The notes under the pieces are model-generated. The model worked only from the letters and a program-made list of their open reading frames with translations. It was not told the origin of the DNA and did no database searches. This document shows, one piece after another, positions 39,222 through 53,327 of a stretch of DNA of 64,000 nucleotides (the first letter of the stretch is position 1; the number at the start of each line of letters is the position of its first letter). The DNA comes from Atrichornis clamosus. Its lineage: Eukaryota > Chordata > Aves > Passeriformes > Menuridae. Location of the stretch: the NCBI GenBank assembly GCA_013400975.1, contig WBMZ01011651.1:1-64000 (forward strand), written 5' to 3'. The position numbers and the translations under genes were made by a program.

Positions 39222-39810
39222 GAGAAGAGCCTTTGATTAAAACACATTTCTTGGGGAGCTGATATGCGAGGACAGAATGTGGATACAAAGCTAATTCAAG
39301 ATCTGGAGCTGTTCCTAAAGATATTAGAATTATGGGGCTTGAGGAGGCCTTTCGAGGGGCATTCAGACAACATCTGACTCTGGCACCAGCAGGAACCAGT
39401 GTAGTCTGTTGTGCCTGTAAATTATTTTGCAGTATCTCTCAGGTCTTCCAAAACTAGATTGCTGTGCTCCAACAAGATTCCAAATTAATGACAAAAAAGA
39501 ATAGTTAAAAGGCTCGTTGTTGCTGCTTAGCATCGCAAAATTGTTTGGACTGTTGTGTAAACAGAACATGCAGAATTAAACATCATATCTGGTTGTATAG
39601 TGCAAATTTGAGTGCAAATTCACTAATAATTCTTATTGTTCTCAGAAGGCATTAATCCTTGCTCCTATAGCAATGAAGTCAGTGGAGTTTTTACCACAAT
39701 TATACTGGGAACAGGAAGAGGTTTTATGGATAGAGGCTTTGAAACTGCAGTCTAAAACATGCATGTAATCTCCATCCATATAGCATCTCTGCTGTGACAG
39801 TTCCCCTGTC

Positions 39811-40002
39811 CATCATGCATACGGCGTTTCTGTGCCCTGTGTGCATGGTGTCATTGCCTGCTCAGGACAGGTGACATCATGCATACGGCATTTCTGTGCC
39901 CTGTGTGCATGGTGTCATTGCCTGCTCAGGACAGGTGACATCATGCATACGGCATTTCTGTGCCCTGTGTGCATGGTGTCATTGCCTGCTCAGGACAGGT
40001 GA
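39811..40002. repeat. 64-bp minisatellite, three copies
   Basis: Three head-to-tail units lie at 39811-39874, 39875-39938 and 39939-40002. Each begins CATCATGCATACGGC and ends CAGGACAGGTGA. The only difference I see is one base: ACGGCG in unit 1 and ACGGCA in units 2 and 3. Near-identity points to recent expansion. Each unit keeps a CpG. It is not part of any recognised gene. Confidence 0.97.
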
Positions 40003-43000
40003 TCAGTGGCATTCCCAGATCATAAAGACCTGACTAAATAAGACTTCAGGATGCTTGGTAATCCAAAAGCCAGGAACATGCAGCCATGGTATTCACAACC
40101 ATTCCTACCAAACCAGTTTGGTTTTCCACCTACATTCTTTCTGTTTGAATTTGAAAATCATTTACTGTTCCTACATTCCACAGTTACACCAATAAAAGAA
40201 TAAATTTAGGTCACTTCAAACACTTCCTTTAACCACTCCTTCCTTCCATACTCTTTCTCACACATAGCAGTCATACATTTATGAGTTCATGGTTGAGAGT
40301 GCTCGCCACAGGGATAAATAACGAGGCAGGAAGACAGGTTGGGCAGCAAACTGAAAAAGTACAAATGTAAATATCTTCAGGATTCAACATTTCAGTGTCT
40401 GTGCTGGATGTCAATACTTTTGAAGTAATGTTTTATCCATCTGCTTCCCTTGGTGTATAGTTCAGGAGATTTGAAAAATAATAGAGGCTTCGTTTAACAA
40501 CATAAAAAATGATAACCTGGAATTTAGGCTAGGACTGCATAAACATGAAATGCAACCAGTCCTTTGTAAATTAGAGGGGACAAAGAGAAGAAAAATACCA
40601 AAATCATTTTTTTAAAAGGAGTTATTTTTCATTCAGACTGAAAATACAACCACATTTTGGGCAGCTTCATTCATGAGCCTTTGCTTGTAAGTAATAAATC
40701 AAGTCAATTACAGTAACTTATTCATTCCTTCTTGTTCTACATTGTATTTCCTGGATTTTGTCATTCTTAGGCCTGGAGATAAAAAGTGAGCCAGAGAAGA
40801 AACAGTACCACTCCTCCTCTGTCAAGAAAGTAACCTGTTCAGTTTTGTTATGGAATAGTTTGCTTCTTCCTGTGTATCTGAAGAGCAACCAGGTTGACAG
40901 AACAAGGACTCCAGCGGGGAGCAGTAGGCTGCTTACAGAATTTCCCATTACCAGAGAGTCTGTCAGAGCAGTGAGGTGTTTATTCTACTGGAAAGCAAGT
41001 TGGGTGTGATGCTGCTTAAGCCTTCTGGCTGAATCACCTCTAATATAAGAAATATATTCCCTCAACAGCTTTGCGGTTTTGGTCTGTTTTCGAAAGAAAT
41101 TAGTCATACCTTACACATCTCTTCCAAAAACCTGTTAGCCAGTTTGAACCAAATTCATTAGAGGGTGAAGATTTCTCACTAATGTTGTGGAACCAGGCAG
41201 GCAGGTAGGGAAATGCAGGAATGCCCCTACTGGGGTGTGGCCAGCAAGTAGCCTTCCTTCAAACATCAAAGGGTCTACTGGAGAGCCCTACCCCAAGACA
41301 AAAAGCTCTGGGAAACCAGGTTTCATTGGTTCAGTTGCTGCTGGAAACATTTATTTGAGCTTTTAATGTCAAGTGAGAGAAAAAAAGGCTGTTAATGATT
41401 CCTGGTTTTGCAAGAAACTTATATTATAGTGTTCTCTTAAACTGATCACAGTCCATTGTAAAACCACTTGTGTTTCTTTTCCCAACATTTTATTTGAAAG
41501 GCTGTCCCAGAATGTCATTGCTCTGACTGTCAGAAGCCTGAAAATTAAAAGAAGTTCTGTATTTCTTGCCTTTGCTCTAAAGCCAACATTGCGTTTTAGC
41601 TGGAAGACCTCTTCTTCTCTCCCATCTGCCTTCCCCAGACTCCACTGTGAATTTCCAGAACCTCTGCCCTCTTACCCTTGGCTTACCAAGGCTAAACCAG
41701 ACAAATTCTGTTAATCCCCTTTGTATTAAATTTCCATCATCATCTGTTCTGCTTTAATTCTTGTTTTCTGAACATGCTTGCTCAGATGTCTACAAGCTGT
41801 GCCTTGTATCTTAGTGTTAGGACTTTATTTCTTGTTTCACTTGTTTGATACAAGTTCTAAGAGTATACTTACTTTTTTATGATGCTATTGCACTGACAGC
41901 TCACAGATATCCTGCATCTTTCTCCTCCTCTGTAATTTTCAACTCATGAACTCTGAGTATGTCCCAACATTTTTGGTTACTAATTCTACACATGATCTTA
42001 ATATTTTGAAATATTAAAAATCAACTTGTTCCTCAGACTCATATTCTTAAGGTCATTTGGTTCTTTCTGTACCATATCCCAGTTTGTCATCTGATGGGCT
42101 CTCCCTACTTTGGGCCAGACATAATTTAATCAGCAAAACTTTGGTTTTGTGTCAATATTGTAAGAAAAACCATAAATTGGAATGGTCCCAGAACTGATCC
42201 TTCAGAAGTTCCATCACTAATCTCCCTCTAAGATAGTTTTTTCATCACAATAACTTTTTGTCACAATTTTAATGGATATACAGCTCAGTTAATCAGTCTC
42301 CTCATCTTGCAAATTTTTGCATATTCAAAAATTTGTGCCCTTTTCAGACTTCCCATTTAATTCCATGACAAATTACTCCTATATATTAACATTTGCAATA
42401 ATTCCAGTCTGTGTCTTGGAACTACATCAGTCACACTGGCCAGTTTCACATTAATAGGACCCAGCACAATATCCTTGCCAGCCACAGACGATAATTAATG
42501 TTTTTCACCTCTGCAGCTGCTGACTGTGCAGTGCAGGTGAAGTGGGCCCTAAGGCTTGCACTCAATGGGAGTGATTGCTATCGGGGAAGAGCACTTCCAT
42601 CTGAGCACTTCTCCTCCATAATTTCATTACTGTCTTATCTAACTTCAGCCAGAGCCAGCCATCTCTTCAGGGCAACTGAAAGCTGTGAGATCTTGATGGT
42701 TTCAGTTAATATTAGACAGCATAAAATGGGGGTCATCCACAGAATACTGAGCTTCAAACTCTCACCACCTCTCCTGATGTCCCCATGCACACACTGAGAG
42801 AGAAGGTGAGCTTTCAGGCTACGTGTATGAAAAGAGAGAAAATTTTTACTGGTTAGAAGTTTTAAGCTCAGGGTCAGTAGCGTAGCTCTTCTCCTACAGG
42901 GTCTGAGAAAGAATGGGCAGGGAACAGAATACAGGCAACGTATCCGACTATCCAAAAGATGAAAGGTGAAAGTGAATATATGTAAAGGACAGAAATTATA

Positions 43001-43269
43001 AACCAAATAAACAAAAGTAGTGTTACTTTCAATCTTCTCCAGTATAATTCAATTTTAAGAGTCCTAGGAGAGCCCTACTAAAGACTGTTGATTCAGCCTA
43101 CTAAACAGAATAGTAATTTTTCAGGTTATGGTGCCTTCCATCCATAAGATCAGTTATCTTGCCGAGAAAGTGAGTGCTCTTCTCAAAATTTCACAAGACA
43201 GGTGGAAGACTAAAGGTTGGTCAGACTTCTTTTGATAGCATTATCCTTTAACTGAACACATAGGAGCTA
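40003..43269. other. non-coding sequence
   Basis: No exon was recognised. Frames at 40718-41009 and 42498-43006 occur on both strands and have no known domain. The stretch near 42705-42750 has an AAAATGGGG word that weakly recalls MIR. Confidence 0.45.
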
Positions 43270-43720
43270 TTAGAGAGTGTTCAAAGGAGGGCTGTGAAGA
43301 TGGTGAAGGGCCTGGAGGGGAAGCCATGTGAGGAGCGGCTGAGGGCACTTGTTCTGTTCAGCCCAGAGAAGAGGAGACTGATAGGAGACCTCATTGCAGT
43401 TACAACTCCTCACAAGGAAGTGAAGGAGCAAGCACCCTCTCTGGTGATCAGTGACAGGACCTGAGAGAATGGCATGAAGCTTTGCCAGAGGAGGCTTAGG
43501 TTGGATATCAGGACAAGGTTCTTCACCCAGAGAGGAGCTGGGCACTGGAACAGGCTCCCCAGGAAAGTGGTCACAGCACCAAGCCTAACAGAGTTCCAGA
43601 AGCATTTGGAAAATTCTCGGGCACCGCTCTGGTGTGATTCCTGGGGTGTCCTCTGCACAGCCAGGAATTGGACTTGATGATCCTGATGGGTCCCTTCCGA
43701 CTCAGCAGATTCTATGATTC
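43270..43720 (+). mobile_element. CR1 LINE, 5'-truncated, ORF2 C-terminus plus 3' tail
   Basis: This is a well-preserved CR1 3' segment. The frame starting at 43288 reads like the CR1 ORF2 end: a GLEGKPCEERLRAL-type stretch, then FSPEKRRLIGDLIA, then RLRLDIRTRFFTQR, GHWNRLPRKVV and APSLTEFQKHL. In this frame I find one internal stop, TGA at 43462-43464, before the natural-looking end at 43675-43677. The 3' UTR has TTGGACTTGATGATCCTGAT and TGGGTCCCTTCCGACTC, and it ends with ATTCTATGATTC (43709-43720), the avian CR1 tail. The copy lacks endonuclease and most of the reverse transcriptase, so it is dead. It looks younger than the other copies here. Confidence 0.97.
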
Positions 43721-46154
43721 CTCTCACAGTAGTTATTCTTGGAAATTCACGCAAAAAGTAAATTCATAAAGAACTGTCTATTACTTTTGGAGACTGGGAT
43801 TGTAAGACACCTTTCTCCAACAGTCAGTATTCACTGATCTCTCCAAAAATGTTCTCAGCATCCAGCCTCTATTTCAAACCACAGAAATAGACTACTATCT
43901 CTATAAATGAGGAGTTCTACATGCATTCGTGAATTAAAGGGGGACATTCCAATCAACTACCACTTGTATAGGTTTTCAATGATCCATTCATTGTGATCAT
44001 AATTAAAACAATGTTTTCCCTGATAGGAAAACACAATAAAAGATGCTCAGCTACTACACCAAACATAGATCTCTAAATAGAAGAAAGATTTTTTTTTAAT
44101 TTACCACTGTAAGCGATTTATGTTTTTCAGTCACCTACTGCCTCCAAGATCATTGGCCTTCAGTTTTGGCCTAAGTAATGCTTATTTGTGGCCACTGTTG
44201 AAGACAGGGTATTGATCTGTATTGTCTATTGGTCTGACCAGGTATGACTGGGTTTATATCATTATATTTGCATTATTAGACTCAATACTTTATATTCTGG
44301 CACAGCAGGCTCTATCCCAGTAGAGTAGGAGTAACATTAATGCTGAAATGTTGTAATGTACTACATCAGCAAAAAGCCTCCTTGAGATGAAAGACGATGG
44401 ACTCAAAAAACGCGTTTGGTCATGTTGACAGAGTTACACTGATTGTCTGAGAAATTAACAGACTCACAACTTAAATAAAACCCTCCAACTTATGTTCTGT
44501 AGAAAGCCTGTTTAATATTTTATGGTTTATTACCATTCTTTTGGTAAATTATTCAAAAGCATAGCTTGGCAAAGCACACGGGAAGTCCACAGTGTCAGGT
44601 CAATTAGTTGTTTAAGCATTATGGACAATTTCAAGTATTTCTTTCCAATTACAGAAAAAAATGTTATGATTTGGAAACAAGAAGAAATGAGGCAGGTTAG
44701 ATATATTCCTTTTTTTTTTAAATCCACTTAAATATTTGGGGATTAGTACCCCAAGTGCTAGACTTCTCCCTGTTACTGCAGTTCTTGTAGCTATGGTACT
44801 TCTGAGACAAAAACCTATGTTGCTGTGTGCTAGTTGAGAAATACCAGACAGGTAATGGAGGATTTAATTTTTTTATGTCTTTATCATGATTAAGTGAGCA
44901 AACTGACTGGTTACAGAAGCCACCACTCTATTAGGGATCACTTAACAATCTCTTCCAAAATTTGTGGGCAGTCTGTAATTTCTGGAAATCTGAAGATGCC
45001 ACTCAATGCACATTGAACACATCAAATTGCCCCATTTTAAAACAGCTGCTCACACTCACACCATCATAATCATCCCAGCTGAGCCTAAAGAACTTCCTTT
45101 TAGGCTTGCCTTTGCCGTTTGACAAAAGTCAGGGCTAAATCAATACATATACTGATGTATCTGCTTTTCAAAAAAAGAACCTCTTGATTCCTAACCCTAG
45201 TGACCTCACTTCCTACAGCTTTCTGCTTCTTCTACAGAGATCAGGGGTGGAAAAGCATTAGTCCTATATGATTCTGTCTGTGACTACACAGTAATCTAAA
45301 TCCATGCCAGTGCTGAATGCAATGGTCCTGCCTACCTCCACATCACTAAACACTCCCACTGTGTCCCTTGCCCTGGATTAAGAGTCCAGGCAGGTACACA
45401 GAGAGCTAGATCAGGTACCGGGTCTGGCAGGAAAAAAGGACAAAGAAAGTCGTGGTAAGGCAAAACAAGAGGAGGGAGACAGAAAAGAAGAGAGAGGGAA
45501 GCAGGGAGTAGGATGGAGCGAAGAAGACTTTTAACAAGATGATTTCTCTGATTTACTTTATGTGGCTGTACAAATGTTAGTGTCTTATTGAAACAGACAG
45601 CGAAAAACTTCAAGAAGCAGAGAATAAAAGGAGACTACCATTCCCCATGTACTAACTTGAACTGGCTGCATAACCACAGCTTGTAAGTCACAAAAAGTCC
45701 AGGCTTTCTGACCAAGTTAATAAACCCACTACACAGGAGCCTCCTGTCTTCATAGCTGGGACAACTTCCCTTTACCTCAGGGCCAAATGGAATTACGTTT
45801 AAGACAGTGTTGCTTATAGAAAAATCTGAAGAAATAAAGAAAGGAATAAGAAAAAATTTTTTTAAAAAAAGAATGCTTTAAGTTACCTCAGCATAAAGGC
45901 AATGTGAAAATACCATTCATTGACCAACTAAATAATTTTCAGACGTATTTGAGCAGGATAAGCACGCAGATCTCACACAATTCTTCACTGACATTTAACA
46001 AGGACATTAAACAATCCTATTATCCTATTATATCTTGCTTTCCAAATCATTAGGTACAAACCACAGCCAGCAACCAAACTAGCAGTGTACTGGTGTGACA
46101 AAGTAATTCACATTCAAAGTATTTCTAATACTTGATATTTCTTCAGTTTTTCCA
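43721..46154. other. AT-rich non-coding sequence
   Basis: No exon, RNA gene or preserved repeat was recognised. Confidence 0.5.
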
Positions 46155-46310
46155 AGAGGCCCTCAAAGTTCTTCACACAAAAAAAGAATTTTACTTCACA
46201 GCAAGCTGATAAAATATAAAAAACTCTATTGCACTGTTGGAAAACAGAGGCACAGAGCATCAGTGTCTGCAATCATACAGTAAAGTAGTAGCATCATGAG
46301 GGTTAACTAT
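46155..46310 (-). mobile_element. possible MIR-type SINE remnant
   Basis: Read on +, the order is CTCAAAGTTCTTCACAC, ACTTCACAGCAAGCTGATA, GGAAAACAGAGGCACAGAG, and GTGTCTGCAATCATACAG. This follows the reverse complement of MIR, which usually has a CTTTACA-like end, CCTCACAACAACCCTGTGA, GAAACTGAGGCACAGAG, and GACTTGCCCAAGGTCACAC. Several blocks in the right order make this stronger than the 38.9-kb candidate. It is still strongly diverged. Confidence 0.5.
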
Positions 46311-49300
46311 CTATAAAAAAATGTAAAAGCTTTAATGTCAGATTCAGTACGAGCAGTGGTGTTCACAGTGGAAGTTACCACCACTGGCTGTCGCAGATTT
46401 TGGACAGACAGACTCCATGACACTGAAATGGCTCATTCCATCTGCCAGTCTAACATTGCAAATGCTGTCGAGAAAGAATTACCTTGTAAGGCATACAAAG
46501 TAACTTTGTGATCCAACGTTTATACCTTCCCCAAAGGCAGGCCCTGAAGAGATATTTGGTTAGCTACAAAAATGTCACTGAAATACAGAGCCTTCCAGGC
46601 AATTGCTGATTGGCTCAAGGAACAAGACAAAAAGAAAACAAATGCTCTTAGGGGAATCTGTATATTTTTCCTTTGTTATTTTCAGAACAGTGTGACAAGC
46701 CATGCAACCTTTGGCAGGCTGCTTTCTGCTTAGCACCACAGTAAAGTAAGTGCATTAATACCTGCTTCTGTGGTATCAGCTTTACAAACTGTGGGACCCT
46801 CTTGGTGAGAGTACTGCAACTCCGCTCTGCCAAACTGTTTCCACCCGCCAGCTGGTTGTAAATTTATACAATAAGAGACAGCGGAAACCTCCAGGAAGAA
46901 CTCAAATTTCAATCTCTTTTGTCTACCGTTGCAGAAAATGATACCCCTGATGGTTCTGATGAGGTGGGTTGTGGGTTTCCTTTTTTCCTTTGCCTGGCTC
47001 GGCATGAAATTTAAGCCCTTTCAGATATTTTAATAATACTGTTTAGTTCTTTGAAGGATTATCTATTCATCTTTTCGGTACATGTAAGGGAACCAACCTT
47101 CCCAGCACTCCAGTTTAGCAGCTTGACTGCTGTTAGACACCTATCTTTCACATTTCCTGTCTTAACCGCCTTTTGGTACATGTGACAGCTTCTTAAGTGA
47201 AACTCTTCTTAAGCAACAGTGGAACATGAAACACCCCATTTGAATGCAGGGGGCAGAGAACCAACAGGCACACAACAAAGCCTTTGCCTTGCAACATAAC
47301 ACAGCTACTGTAATGTGCACCTCTGTATGGACTGGGCCAGGCTGCAGCACCTTACATCGCTCCAGAAACCACCCTGTGCCAGAAACGCAGCATGCACTGC
47401 TGCATAACATCCTCTACAAACACTGCAGAGGATCATTTCACCTTTACCAGAATATCCTCTAATTTCCCAAAAAGGAGGACACACCTTTCATGGTGTACTT
47501 TCTCACATTAACATTTTCAGTTCCTTCTAATTTCTCTACCCTATACAAAAATAGATGTCATGTTTTTAGGAGACCTGTGCATGATTTTTCTTGACAGTGA
47601 CTCACTGCAGCTCCACAGGGATACACATTTTTCTCCTCAGAGTCAGAGCATCCTTCACACATAATTTAAAAGGAAGAGGTCTTGAGAGTAAATAGGAACA
47701 GCACAAGGAGACTCATATTCTGGAAAAACAATTTGTTGATTTAATCTTACATCTTTTAATTCTGCTTAGCTTTGCAACTCTAATTTTTCATTGAAAATTG
47801 ACATTAAAACAATGATTGCAAATGCACAGACTTCCTTGTGAAACCATAGTGAAGCATGATGGCAGGGGGAAAAAAATGTAAATTAAAGGGACCAAAACCA
47901 AACTGTAATTTTAAGAGTCTACAAAAAAATTTGAGGACACTGATGCAAAGGAACTCAGCCTCAAATTTTCACATGGTTTTAATTTCACAAAAAAATAAAA
48001 CCAATTATGGTTCTGCAAAAGCCAAACCCACAATATCCTCTCTAACACAAAGCATTTCTAATATTTCTCAATGCCTTAAAGGGAAACTGTCGCCTAGCCT
48101 CCAACAAACTTCATGCTGCAAGATCAGATACATTTCAGCTATTTCACAGGTTCTTCCGTCTCCTTCTCTAACTTCTGACTTTCCTGTCATTTCTTCACTA
48201 CATTTAAGAGGCCCACACAAATTAAAAAGCAATGATTTTTTTGATCCATAAAGACAAATGACTGTACAAGTCAAACAGTAAGGATAATTATATTTTAAGG
48301 GTTACCAAATGAAAAGGAAAAGATTAGTGAGAGGAGGTACTTTTTAGTAGTATTCTCTCGGTCAGTTTGTGCATTACTTTTAGCATCAGGTGAAAGCGTT
48401 CAGGTAGAATTGTATAACCAAATGGTCTTGCAGTGGGAAACCACTGATTATTTTGCTTCCATAAATAGAAAAAAAACCCCTAATGAGCAGTCAGCAGCCC
48501 CTTCAGTTTCACGCAAGAAGTGCATGTGGGGAAATGCCGATATCACACAGATAACGTCTTGATAGCCTCCCTGCCAGTATGTCCCATCAGGATTGGCATC
48601 ACCCGCGTGTCACTGGAAAAGTACTCCACAGATTCTTGCACTCGAGTTTCTTATTCGATAAATTCCTCCTGGAGCATTTGCCATCTTATTTGCTATATGA
48701 CCAAAATGCTACATATATGCATCTGTTAAGGACTTTCTCTGACAGGTAGCCTAAGCAGTTTGTTTTTAGCTCCAGGCTACTGTTAGTTGTCCTTCCAAGT
48801 CCAGGGACTGTGAACAACTCACTGTTATTATGCCTTATCATATACATGTCAGTTTAAGCATACACGACAATTTAGAAAAAACAAATGTAATCCTTTCCCC
48901 AGAGTTACAAAGCACACGTGAAATTATCATTCAGGGATAAATTCATATGTCACAAAGGAAGTGAAAGGAGTAGTGGAGCCTTCGTCTTTGGGGAAATATG
49001 TCAATTTTAAGGAATAACTGAAAGGGAGATCACATTTTATATATGCATATGATAATATATAAATATATAAATAGAATAATGTGTAATATATACACAAATA
49101 TATATCACAGATGTTGGAAGTCTGGGGGTGGAAAGGAATCCTAGCACAAAGTCCTGTGTGGGAGAGACACAAAAGGAGCAGTTGAGAGACAACATTGGCA
49201 AAAACAGCATGTGGATTTGTGGGCAGAAAGTTGTGTGGGCAGAGTTGTTTACAGCCTTGAAGGCAAGGACAAGGAATATGAATTTAACGTGGATTTCCGA

Positions 49301-52300
49301 TAAAATGCATTGAGATTTTTTTACAATTACTGGGTTAGCATTTCTAGACTGCTCTACCCTCTAATATCTTATAGATTGCTTCTTCTAAGAACTTCCTGAG
49401 TCCTTTACCTTGAAAAAGTCAGAGCAAGGAACTGATAGAGTACTGTGATGGGAAGTCAAAATGTCTGATACATGGAAAATTCCATCAGCAGAGGTTTCCC
49501 AAGAATAGGTGTCAGCCCAGGCAATCTCTGATTTGCTCAATGTATTATTTTCTTGCAGAAATATCTGGATACTTTTGTTTATAGGCATGCAACAGCCAGG
49601 TATCAGAAGGGTATATGACAGCAAGTTATTCACTCTTAAGAAACATATTTGATAAAGTTCTGCAAATAATAGCACCACTTTGTCAAAATGGATAAAAGAC
49701 ATGCTGTTAACACATGAACATGAGAAAATGTCAGGCAAAGAAATGATCATACTCCTGTTGTCTTATTCACCTAATGGACAGCAAATATTGCAAAATTACA
49801 CCCTGTATCTCCAGTGCATTAAATCACCATGTCAGCAAGGTGCCACGGGCAATCTTTTGGCTGTACATGCTGCCTTTGACACATGCAGACTTTGAGACAT
49901 TGAGTAGGTTCAACATCTCACGGAAAGACTTTTGTCCTAATTAAAAACAAAGGCAGAAAATTAATCCATGTTTCTCTGATAATATGGAAAGTATCATGCT
50001 TCTCTAAACATTTCCATCCTGAGACTTGGAATGAATGGAAAGTGTTACCCTTACATCTTTGGGATCTGCTGACAGCTCTAACTTATCTTTGGTGGGACCA
50101 CAATGATGGGTAGAAAAAGAACCCACAAAAATGCTTTCTGTGTAAAAAGTCTCCACAATCAGTGTAAGCCTGACCTGATAAATCTTCCCCAAGTACCTTG
50201 ACCTAGGCTGGGAGGGAGAATGTGGCCAAGGTGAGAGAATATAGTATTACAGTAATTCCCTGTTCCTACAGGCCTGCGGGAAGCTTAGTGTGTGGGACAG
50301 CAATCCCAAAGCAGAGCTTATTTACACAGGGAAGAGTGTGATTTAACACGAGCCAGCAACCAATCCCCATACAGCCACTTGTTCACACACACCCACCTCA
50401 GTGTGATGGGAGAGAGAATCAGAAGAGTAGCAGTGAGAAAACTGGTGGGTTGAGATAAAGAGTGTTCATTAGGTAAAATAAGAGCCGCACACTCGAGCAA
50501 AGCAAAGCAAGGAATTCATTCACTGCTTCCTATCCACAGTCAGGTGTTCAGTCATCTCCAGGAGAGCAGGGCTCCATCACACAAAACAGTTACTTGGGAA
50601 GACAAAATGCCATCACTCCAAACATCCCTGTCTTTCTTCCTCTTCACCCACTTTTATATGCTGAGCATGTTGCCATATGGTGTGGGATATCCCTTGGGAC
50701 AGTTGGGCTCAGCTGTCCTCCCTGTGTCCTCTCTCATTTAACATGTGCATCCCCACCCTCCTCACTGGTCAGATGGGATGAGGAGCAGAAAAGGTCTTGA
50801 CTCGGTGTGAACACTGCTCAGCAGTAATGAAAACATCGCTGTTATCAACACTGTGTGCAGCACAAATCCAAACACAGCCCCATACTAGGTACTGGGAAGA
50901 AAATTAACTCTATCCCAGCCTAAGCCAGCACAGAAGGCAAAGTCTTCCTGTGCCCACACAGAGCAAACTCATTACCATTAACAATACAGGAATGAAATTA
51001 TTGAAATTGCAGGCTTCTAGTCACAGCAGGAACTACAGGAGTCTAAATTTGTCCCCTCAGAGAACCTCACCTGTCATTTGACATAAGTAGCTTCAGAGTC
51101 AAAAAGCAATTTGGTCTCCACAGTGCCTCAAAGACTTTGCATTTTTTGAGATAATTCTAAAAATTGGACTATGTTGTCATATGTGTAAGACATGAATGTT
51201 CACCAGCATAGGTTATAATCTACTTGTTCCTCTTCTTTGAAGTCACATCTTGTGCCCAAGCAGTGCAATGGTTGAGACACACTAGTTTTTACAGCCAATA
51301 GCAGGGACTTTTGTAGCTACCAGCTTGTCCAGTCAACTTTTATTTCTCTTTCTCCCCCACAAAGAACTAAATATGTGCCTGAGCTGGGCTGACAGGAGAG
51401 CTGGAACCCAAAGACAAATGAAGACTTATACCACACATCCAGACACAAGATGCCTTAACTGTTTCAGCTCCCCCATCTTTGGCTAAAAGCTGATCTTCCC
51501 ACAGCATGGATGTCTACAGTGCTTTGAACACAATCCAGACATATCCCATTCACATGACCAACACTCACATCCGTGTCCTTATGCGTTTGTGCCAGGTGGG
51601 TGCACCTCTCCAGACAGTGGGGCAAAGAGTCCTCAGGAAGGAAATATTAGGGATGAGGCTGCAAGCAAAGTAAATTGTGTTGACAGGCTGGATCTGGATT
51701 GTAAATCATCAATTGCATGCTTTTTGCCAACACAGTGCTAAGCATGTTTTTGCTTGTCTGCGTCAATCAGCTGCACAAAGCTGGCAATCAAACCTTCAAC
51801 TCGGTCAGGAAACATTTTTTGCTTTGTACCATAACACTGCCACATTTTCCTCTCTGTAGGAAAGCAGCAGAAAACAGATGACAATTATTTTTTTATAGAA
51901 ATTCATTTAGTAAGAAGGAACTACCTCTCCTAAACTCACATTATTTGGAATAACTCTCTCACTGGGCCTCATTTTATTCACAGATTTGCAAAGTCCAAAA
52001 TCTCTACCCACTCCAAGCCATTCAGAGCACTTCTTACTTAGCACAACTTATTATAGCACACTCCTATTTTCCTCATAGCTGGGGAGAGGTGACTGCCACA
52101 CCGAATTAACAGAGCTCATTTAATGCTGACCCAGCACGCTCAGCAACAGCCAGGAGAGGGGAGCCTCTTTCTGTCAGGCACTGCTCACCGGCTTCAAGAG
52201 CAGCAGGAGCAAGGACACTATTTTAGTTGCATTGTCTCAGGGCTAGCAAGGAAAATCCATGTTCTCAGAATTTTTGACGTGAAAATTCTGGTTCCCAGAA

Positions 52301-53327
52301 GTAACATGCAAGCCACTCATCAAAGGCAGAAGTGTGGACAGGCATTCTGGTTTTGGGCTTTCCTCAGAGACAGCTGCTCCAGGAACATTGCAGAGAGGGG
52401 AGAAACAGCAATGAAACTTTATCTGCTTTAGTTATGTCTGTCCCTCTCTTTCTCTGTAATCTTTGCAAAGGAAAGGGCATCAGATCAGCCAGGAAGGGAA
52501 GGGGTCAGGAGGCTAAATGAGGTAGGAAGCTAGAAGGAGGTTTCAGGAGATGACTTCTCCCCTCCAGTCATCCCAGCCCCCTGAGAGAAGGGGCACAACT
52601 TGCACACACCAGCTTTGTCAGATCTTCCCATAAACCAGACAGAGCTTTTACCATTTCCATTGGGATCTTGCCTTGCTCCAGCCCTGCCCAGCCTCCTCGT
52701 TCCCCCAAATGGCAGAGGAGCATTTCCCACCAAGCAGTGAGAAAAGGAGCAGTAGTTGTCCTGTTATTCAGGGGAGTGCTTCCCTCTTTCCTCTCTAGTA
52801 AAAAGGGGTTGGGTCTTCTCTCCCTCTCATTGCCTCTTCATCCCTGCCTCTCCCTTCCCTCACAATGCCACCAAGAGGAAGCATCTGCCCTCCCCTCCCT
52901 CGCTCCCACCCAGCCAGCCCTACAGCTGAGCCTGAGGAGGGTAAAGCCCCACCACAGTGGTGGCAAAGAAGTGGGACAGGGCACACCAGGTGCACCACGG
53001 ACATAAAGCAGACAATGCGGAAAAGAGAGGTAAAAATGCTTTAAGTTGTCAGCACATCCTGAATGGCTGTGCCAAGCGAGACAAGCGAATGTGGGATCAG
53101 CACAGAATATGCTCAATGAATTTGGAGGGCTGGGAGGAATATGAATGGTCCACTATGAGGAATTGCCATAAAGAGATGGGCATGGCTTGGTCTCATATGG
53201 GTACATGGCAGGGCCTTACACTACATTAGCTGCTCTGCTCATCTGAAAGTAGCACCCTGTCACCTCCATCCCTCACCACTGTGCTCTGGATTGCACTGTT
53301 CCAGTGAAAATATACACAATAGCAACT
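46311..53327. other. non-coding sequence with GC-richer stretches
   Basis: No exon was recognised, although 50.2-53.3 kb is richer in GC than average. Frames at 47856-48251 (+, 131 codons) and 49385-49750 (-, 121 codons) lack known domains. An AT microsatellite-like patch lies at 49034-49106. A pyrimidine-rich run of CT words lies at about 52780-52910. Confidence 0.45.
49034..49106. repeat. AT-rich low-complexity (TATA/ATAT) patch
   Basis: About 70 bases consist of interrupted TA and ATA units. It is probably a decayed microsatellite. Confidence 0.75.

Larger units (their letters stand above)
33771..39810. other. non-coding sequence
   Basis: No exon was recognised. A four-copy GGACA microsatellite lies at 35096-35116, and an interrupted T tract at 39197-39221. 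A possible MIR fragment lies at about 38870-38980. Open frames at 36571-36817 on both strands overlap and show no domain. Confidence 0.45.

Noticed and set aside
42705..42750. MIR fragment around an AAAATGGGG word
   Set aside because: Only one short MIR-like word is present, without the other core blocks in order.
43270..43754. Minus-strand frames of 91 and 114 codons
   Set aside because: They are the antisense of the + oriented CR1 copy.
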